Shown in pieces: positions 57,821 through 64,000 of a stretch of DNA of 64,000 nucleotides. Source of the DNA: Ypsolopha sequella. Taxonomy: Eukaryota; Arthropoda; Insecta; Lepidoptera; Ypsolophidae. A model generated the notes under the pieces. The model made no database searches. It worked only from the letters and a program-made list of their open reading frames with translations, and was not told the origin of the DNA. The stretch lies in assembly GCA_934047225.1 (NCBI GenBank), contig OW203986.1:21579221-21643220 (forward strand), written 5' to 3'. Position numbers and translations under genes: made by a program. The number at the start of each line of letters is the position of its first letter. Position 1 is the first letter of the stretch.

Positions 57821-58897
57821 TTGTAAAATAACAACTCTCTTCAAAAACGCAAGCGATTTTTTTCCAAAAAAAATCAAACGAGCGGTTAGAAGTACACGGA
57901 AAACATTAGTTACTAAAACCAGAAAAATCACAGTCAAAGCAACCCTAAAAGTCACTTTGCATTCAGCAGAAGATTTTAAGTGACTAGTTCTCAAAGAACA
58001 AAGCATGAAAATGGGCTTCAGTGGAATAGGCTTTCGATTGAGGCCGTGGTGCATTTGCAAAAGTTCTTTTCATGAGAGAAGTCCCGCAGATTAAGATAAT
58101 TTCGTATTTATCCATAGACAATAAGAACTTTGACAGGGAGGGACTTCTTTCGTGAAAAGAATTTTACTCTTGACTAACGCCATACCAAGTGGAGGAAGAC
58201 TTTTAGTGAGCAAGAATATGGGTGGTTTTTGATTATTATTCCAAAGATATTCCAAGCCCTATCGTGTATTATTATTCCATAAATATTCCAAGCCCCGTCG
58301 TTGTATTATTCAGTCTTATTTTGAAGTCGTGGTAATGAAGCCTGATTTTTGAGACTGAAGTTTTATGAGCATTTTAGCTGCATTTTATTAAAAAAAAAAT
58401 GTGGCAATTATAATATTGTTGTCAGCTTATATTTATAAGGGGTATTTTGAAACAGTATATCAGGAAAGCAATTCTCGCATGTGATAATTTGCGAAGGCCG
58501 AAGGTGGGTGATTTTAAGAAGCTCTTTGTACAGAAACGTATCAAGATTTTAAAATAAAAACCTTTTGTGTAGATTTATGATATGTTTTAAATGTTTTTTC
58601 AATGCATGTGCTCGTAAAGGCCCACTTTTCATGCATCAAAACCGAACAGAAAGTCGATTATTTTGCCCTAGGGCTTTATTTTATTTTATTTTTTTATTTG
58701 TTTGCAATGGTTGGCTAACCTGCAGCCTTTCCTGTGTACCATAGATGTTATACTTTTTTTTCCACTGTTAAACGGCTCTGGATACAATCCTTTTGAGCCA
58801 ATCATAATTTAAAGTTCATACAGTTTTAAAGTTAAAGTTTAATTTAAGTTTAAAGATTATATTTGTTTTCATTCCCTCACACTATGCATTGAAAAAT
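57821..58897. other. Intergenic DNA with a small foldback
   Basis: A foldback at 58064-58161 pairs TTCTTTTCATGAGAGAAGTC with GACTTCTTTCGTGAAAAGAA. The opposed frames at 57777-58060 overlap and have no recognisable family. Confidence 0.5.
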
Positions 58898-59019
58898 GTA
58901 GTATGATACACGGGCGTAAAAGCAATAAATTACTCGGTTACGTTTAAAACACTCGCTACGCTCGTGTTTTAAATCGTCCTCGTAATTTATTCCTTTGCGC
59001 CCTTGTAGCATAAACTACT
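58898..59019. repeat. Foldback MITE
   Basis: GCGTAAAAGCAATAAATTAC at the left pairs with GTAATTTATTCCTTTGCGC at the right. The centre is AAAACACTCGCTACGCTCGT, itself nearly palindromic. Confidence 0.8.
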
Positions 59020-59034
59020 ATTTAATGTGAACAG

Positions 59035-59362
59035 TCCAACGAAAATTTCATACAAATTTTTGGGAACCAACATTGACGACAAATGTACTATAATTTCGTT
59101 CGGTTGCATTTTTCTACACGTTCAATTAATTTTAAATTCGCGAATAATCGGTTTTTTTACAAAAAAAAAATTACTGTCTAATTTTCCTATTTAAAACTTT
59201 TATACATTGGGTTACGAACGTTTTAAATGTAAAAATTAGATTTATACAAAAACTGATTATCCGTGAGTGTAAAATTAATGGAACTATAGAAACAAAACGA
59301 AATTATAGTACTTCTATCGTCGTTATTGCGGCTCCCACAAGTTTGTATGAAAACTGCCTTGG
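59035..59362. repeat. Foldback MITE
   Basis: GAAAATTTCATACAAATTTT and CGACAAATGTACTATAATTTCG on the left are mirrored by CGAAATTATAGTACTTCTAT, CGTCG and GTTTGTATGAAAACTG on the right. Confidence 0.78.
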
Positions 59363-60570
59363 ACCATCCTTCTTAGTAGAATTATCATCACACGGCATTA
59401 ATCACCCAAATAAAAAAGTCGTACGAAACATAAAGCGTGTGAAAAATGTTGCGAAAATAGTCGCTATTCTACTATGAAAGTGATTCAACGTATTTATGGC
59501 ATAAAAATCAATATACCATTAAAAAGTTGTTTCCATATCATATCACAATCTGTTAGTTTCAAAAACAAGACTCCGTAACAAACTTGTTTAATTTTGTAAC
59601 TCAATTTAAATAAATCCATTTGTTTACCGTCAAAACCAGTCGTAACAACGCAACGTCCAAAAAAGTCATTTACACCTTTTTGCATTTTAGGGTTCTCTAA
59701 GCATCATCACATCAAGTTACCGACAACCAGACTGACGCAAACATCAAATAAAGTTGTTTTACTTACTTATCTGTGGGGTCCGTAGCAGAGGGTGCATTAA
59801 TGACCTGCCTTTTTTCTTACCCGCCACTGTAACACGAAGTGTTTTTCTTTTCTTCTGCTTGCCTTAGAAGTTTTGTCCTTAATGTGTTTGCAAAAAATGT
59901 GAAGTGGAAGACTTGATCGAGTGCTGAAGGTTCTGTATTCAAAGCTTTATTACTCTTTGGTGCCATATCTATAAAAATTCTGATATATTGTATGTCACTA
60001 TTATTTCAAGGTTTATTTCTTATAAAAATATATGTGTGTTTAACTATGGGTTCTGTTTTTGATAAAGGGATCCCTAGGATATCCTAAAAATGTTTTAATG
60101 TCTTTTTACTTTATAGGATAACTTGGGTTAACTCTGGCAAGTTAAATTGCTTTAGGATGGTAGCTTATAAAATTTGCTGTGATTATATCAAAAATTGTAA
60201 TGACTTGAGTAAAAAACCTTTACACAACTGGACGGCGATTCTCGCGTGGCAAATTGAAGTCGTAGATAGACGATTTTATGACTTTTGTGGAATGAAAACA
60301 CATTTTACGTATTCTCAAATAGTCGCCTTTTACTTTACACACTTAACTCGCGTGTTACTGGGTACTTTTCGTTCGTCAGTCAAAAGACGTATGAAAAGAA
60401 AATCCGGCCTCTCATTTATTTATTTAAAATGGAACACCATAACAGTACACATATTACACACAACAATTTATTTACAAAATTGAAATTCTGATATGTGGAC
60501 CAGTTACAGTCGTTCACAGCATTCATAGTAAAATTATAAATACAAAGCAGACATATTAAAAAATTAATAT
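59363..60570. other. AT-rich intergenic DNA
   Basis: No gene is supported. The 108-codon frame at 60157-60483 has no recognisable domain and lacks splice or context support. Confidence 0.4.
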
Positions 60571-60834
60571 ACAAGGTGACTTTTTGATCATCGTCCAAAT
60601 TCATACTAGAGGCTTGACAAGTGATCAGTATCATGGTCCAGTAACAATTTTTGTGAAATTCGTAAAATGAAATTTCGGCTTCCCATAGAAATTCAGTTCC
60701 AGTCCCGAGTGAATCACTATGGCGAGTCGAAATTTCATTTTACGAATTTCACAAAAATTGTTATTGATCCATGAGACTCATCACTTACCAAGCCACCAGT
60801 ATGAATTTGGACGATGATCAAAAAGTCACCTTGT
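60571..60834. repeat. Long-hairpin MITE, GGTGACATTT family, copy 3
   Basis: ACAAGGTGACTTTTTGATCA at the left mirrors TGATCAAAAAGTCACCTTGT at the right. The arms continue through CCAAATTCATACT and AAAATGAAATTTCG, as in the copy at 31761. The near-perfect symmetry suggests recent origin. Confidence 0.92.
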
Positions 60835-61291
60835 ATTATGATACAAATTTACATGCATAACAATTTTACTTAATAACTAGCTTAAAATTATACAAAACAT
60901 GAGTGAAAGAAAACAAGTAAGTAGCAGCAAACTATTCCTAAACTTGGATAAGGATAAGTAAAAGATATCAAGATCCGGGACACTTTGTCTTTTCTCATTG
61001 TATTCTCTTAATATTCTGGTGATTGGTGAATTAAAACCTAAGTTTGTTTATTTAAAGTAATATTTTAAAATATTTTGCTGTAGATGTCTTATAGAAAGCA
61101 GTCGCCGCAGCTTCAGTAAGGCAGCATGGCAGCAACAGAAAAAACCCTTTGAAAACAATGACACTGATCAAAAAAACTATATATATATATATATATATAA
61201 TAATAATAACCTTATAATGGTCCTCAAATCAGAAATTGCCGCAAGTATTTCTGTTTGAGAGTTCTCTTTTCCACGTTAAAATGTAGAAAAC
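60835..61291. other. AT-rich intergenic DNA with a TA/TAA microsatellite
   Basis: A simple repeat (TA)n then TAATAATAATAA lies at about 61177-61210. Nothing else is recognised. Confidence 0.5.
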
Positions 61292-61547
61292 ATGTATGTT
61301 AACACGAAGTTGCGGAAACCGAAAACTGGCGATAGTACACGTCCATAGTTTACAACTTTCCGTGAAAAAAAATTGAGAAGTCGAGAAAAAAAAATCTGTT
61401 ATTTCATATGTTTTGGTCGGGTAGCTATGTAACTTTTCTATGGAACAGCTGATTTTTTTCGCGATTCGGGGATTGGCTCCATAGTAAAGTTCGTATGAAT
61501 GAGTACTATCACCAGTGTCTGGCTTCCGCAACTTCATCTTAACATCC
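61292..61547. repeat. Foldback MITE
   Basis: GAAGTTGCGGAAACCGAAAA and CTGGCGATAGTAC on the left mirror GTACTATCACCAG and CTGGCTTCCGCAACTTC on the right. The interior also pairs (CCATAGTTTACA). Confidence 0.82.
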
Positions 61548-61869
61548 AGTATATATTATTTTTATGTAGCCTGGTACTGTACAGTGTCCCATCGCTAAAA
61601 GCATCCCCCTGCTGATACCACACATCACGGTCCTATGCTACTTCCCCCGGTAAAAATGAATCGAGTTCGTCCCACCATCGTCTTTTTGGTCTGCCATGTC
61701 CGTTTTTCACCGCTGATTATTACGTCCCAAAAATTATGGGTGATGAGCCCTATCACTTCGGGCACGACAATGGCCCTTCCGAACACAGACTGAACACAAA
61801 TTGTTGTGCACCGCAGGGAATGAACCCACGACCTCTGGGTTAGTCCCCAAAAACATACATACATACAAT

Positions 61870-62275
61870 ATACCTACGTATACTCACGCCTGTCTCCTAG
61901 AGGTGTAAGCGGGGACTACATATTTCCATGTGCTACGATCTGACACCTTCGTGACACATGACACCTTTCGCCTCTTCCACATCCATCAATCTAGTCATTA
62001 ATTCTCTTCTATTCCAGGTACTTATGACATTGCCCTTCGCTATTTTGGTCAGCATATGTCCTTCTAGGGCGGCCGGGTTGAGCTCTACCTTTGACTTGCG
62101 CACCATAATTTTCTTTCGACAATCTACTTTCATTCATTCTCTCTACATGTCCTAACCACCGAAACATTCCTTTTTCTATTCTATTCATTAAATCTTCTTT
62201 CAGGCCGCAACGATCCCGTATGTCGATATTTTTCACTCTGAGACTCCGTAAAGAACGCATTTCTACTGCATTCAC
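61870..62275 (-). pseudogene. LINE ORF2 C-terminal remnant
   Basis: On the minus strand 62275-62009 reads AVEMRSLRSLRVKNIDIRDR, MFRWLGHVERMNESRLSKE and AQPGRPRRTYADQ. This is the conserved end of RTE/CR1-like LINE proteins (RWFGHVERM, RGRPRRTW). After a frame break the match continues in DNA to ACTCACGCCTGTCTCC. It is a 5'-truncated dead copy, related to 28470-28700. The 3' end is at the low-coordinate side. Confidence 0.8.
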
Positions 62276-62307
62276 TCACTCTACTTTGATATTTATCTTC
62301 CCATATA

Positions 62308-62935
62308 CAGTGTGTCCCTCGTACAAGTGCACATCCGAAAGTGGGTGAAACTAGATCTAAATATATCGACAAAAACAAAGAAAACATTAATTTTTCATTT
62401 TTTTTTTAATCTTTAAAAAATACTCCACCTGGGTATCTTTGTATGGGACGCGAGCGCAGTGTCTTTCGTTAACCGCTCGTAGAAAATATTTTATTTATGA
62501 TAGAACGTTGTATTTTTGTTTAATAGAAAGATAATGGAATAGACAATGATAAATAGGAATAAAAGTATAGTAAAACGGGGACATCATTTCGAAAAAAAAT
62601 ACTATTACTGAAAAAAAAGATGGAAAAATTAAAGAAATAATCTTTTAGGATATTATTTTTATGGTAATGGTAATTGATTATGTTTTGTTTTTGATTTGGT
62701 ATGCAACGTCTATTGTTAAGGATTATAACAGTTTTATTTTCATTGCATTACTCGCGATAGATCAAAAGTTATGACATATTTTATACATAGTCTCCATGGT
62801 AGGCAAAAAAAATATTTTAAACGTAAATTTATAAAACAAAGATTTTCTAAAAAAAGAAAAAAAACATTTTTTGTCGATAAAATAAGGTCTAGTTTCACCC
62901 CTTTTCGGACGTGCACTTGTACGAGGGACACACTG
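62308..62935. mobile_element. mariner-type MITE (TA-flanked, 628 bp)
   Basis: CAGTGTGTCCCTCGTACAAG at the left mirrors CTTGTACGAGGGACACACTG at the right. The imperfect pairing runs on for ~65 bp (GTGGGTGAAACTAGATC, ATCGACAAAAA). TA flanks both sides (62306-62307, 62936-62937), the Tc1/mariner duplication. The interior is AT-rich and carries no transposase. Confidence 0.88.
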
Positions 62936-62937
62936 TA

Positions 62938-63290
62938 TATGCCATACCCAACAGTCACCATTCACCACCGTACACTCTAATATGAATCCAAAAAAACAAA
63001 GCTAAAATTTGTCCAAAATTTCGTAATATTGGAACGTAAACAGACGTGAAATGAAATGAATAATTTGTACGTAAACATTAGGTTTCGTTCGAATTTAACC
63101 CATAAAATGGATTTAAGCCATGAGCTATCTATTATTTTACTATTGTTATAGCGATAATGAACACAACAGATTAAGGTCTTTTGTGTTCGAAAATACGGTA
63201 TTTACTGATCACTCGATATTTTGCGATGAAATTATATGCTATAGTTATTCAAACCCATTGACGCCATATTAAAATGTAGGTATATATACA
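62938..63290. other. AT-rich intergenic DNA
   Basis: Nothing recognised. Confidence 0.4.
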
Positions 63291-63506
63291 ATTAATTATT
63301 TAAAAACGGATAGACTTACATGAACTATCTCGCGGTACGCAAAATGTTTTGAATTCTTTCCGAATTCGTTCTCAAGCGAGCGAGTGTCTGTCGTTAGCGG
63401 ACTAGTGTGCAGTGACTGCGCCTGCTGACGACAGACACTTGCTCGCTTGAGAACGAATTCGGAAAGAGTTCGAAACATGTCGCATATCCCTTTTTAAATA
63501 ATTAAT
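63291..63506. repeat. Foldback MITE with long arms
   Basis: ATTAATTATTTAAAAACGGA at the left mirrors TTTTTAAATAATTAAT at the right. A strong inner stem pairs TTCCGAATTCGTTCTCAAGC with GCTTGAGAACGAATTCGGAA, then GCGAGTGTCTGTCG with CGACAGACACTTGC. Confidence 0.88.
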
Positions 63507-63551
63507 TATGAATTCAACTTACAGTAGTCACAAATCTAAAAACGTATGTAA

Positions 63552-63715
63552 AATAATGCCGATTCTAATGACTTAAAGCTTAGTGCTGTCGAAATTTAAA
63601 TTTTTCCAATGTAATTCAGCTTCTGTTCTTAATATTTATGAACTATTTTGAAATGAAGAAAATTTAGTTTTGACAGCACTGACACTAAAATAAAATCTTC
63701 AGAATCGGCTTTATT
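63552..63715. repeat. Foldback MITE
   Basis: AATAATGCCGATTCTAATGA at the left mirrors AGAATCGGCTTTATT at the right. The second paired block is TTAGTGCTGTCGAAATT with AGTTTTGACAGCACTGA. Confidence 0.82.
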
Positions 63716-63947
63716 ATGGTGGTAGAACGAGAATCGCCGGGGTCTACGACGCGCTGTCGATACAGCGCAAGTCTTTCTTATACGAGAGTATATTGACAAA
63801 CACGGTATGCGTGAGAGTGCCAGTAGGATAAATGGACGCTCCATCTCTGGCGGGTGCTAGTTTCATTGGGGTGCATTATACCTGCAACAATTTGGCATAG
63901 ATTAAATTATTTTAAGGTGTGTTAATTCGAAAACCATTTCGAGATTC

Positions 63948-63991
63948 AGGTTTTTTTAACCGTAATTCCGAAGTTTTGGTTAAAAAAACCT
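63948..63991. repeat. Perfect hairpin near the window end
   Basis: AGGTTTTTTTAACC (63948-63961) is the exact complement of GGTTAAAAAAACCT (63978-63991), with a 16-base loop. It may be the centre or start of another foldback cut by the window edge. Confidence 0.85.
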
Positions 63992-64000
63992 CAAGATGAT

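Noticed and set aside
60157..60483. 108-codon frame as a host gene
   Set aside because: There is no domain, codon or splice support, and a second frame overlaps it. It is likely chance in AT-rich DNA.

Overview
This window looks like repeat-rich insect genomic DNA, most likely from a moth or butterfly. The evidence is a short (TTAGG)n tract, many hairpin-like MITEs, a SINE-like family with a GATG tail, dispersed copies of a repeat ending in TACGGAACCCT, and spliced genes with GT-AG introns. I found no convincing host protein gene, rRNA, canonical tRNA or CRISPR array. Almost every long reading frame belongs to a mobile element.

Layout. (1) 1-1465: AT-rich DNA with a foldback repeat and a copy of the TACGGAACCCT repeat. 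(2) 1466-14257: an apparently full-length APE-type non-LTR retrotransposon (LOA/R1-group-like) with a 12-bp target duplication. Its ORF2 is split inside the reverse transcriptase by a complete Ty3/gypsy LTR retrotransposon (6059-12219), which has two 773-bp LTRs differing at one site, a GGGT target duplication and an intact 1407-residue Gag-Pol. (3) 14270-17413: foldback repeats and a degenerate ~160-bp tandem array interrupted by two MITEs. (4) 17414-24540: a complete BEL/Pao element, with 435-bp LTRs differing at 3 sites, a CCGGG target duplication and one in-frame stop in Gag-Pol. It landed on the last bases of a MITE. (5) 24541-35256: repeat-derived DNA with a SINE-like insertion, LINE fragments, a TTAA-flanked piggyBac-type MITE and several long-hairpin MITEs.

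(6) 35257-46498: the most interesting locus, proposed here as one ~11.2-kb DNA transposon. It is bounded by inverted CCCAACTAACA ends and GA dinucleotides. It carries a four-exon transposase-like gene on + (about 682 residues, with D/D/E candidates) and a convergent spliced gene on - whose main exon resembles proteins that often carry DUF4806. A motif near the left end (ACAAGAGCGATTTATA) recurs inverted in three 121-bp tandem repeats at the right end. Several MITEs and one SINE-like copy have since inserted into it.

(7) 46499-64000: more repeat-derived DNA: a hAT-type MITE, a second SINE-like copy, a Helitron-like 3' end, a TA-flanked mariner-type MITE, a LINE 3' remnant, long-hairpin MITEs and AT-rich DNA with nothing recognisable. 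The elements form a clear relative chronology (gypsy younger than LINE; BEL younger than MITE, which is younger than the tandem array).
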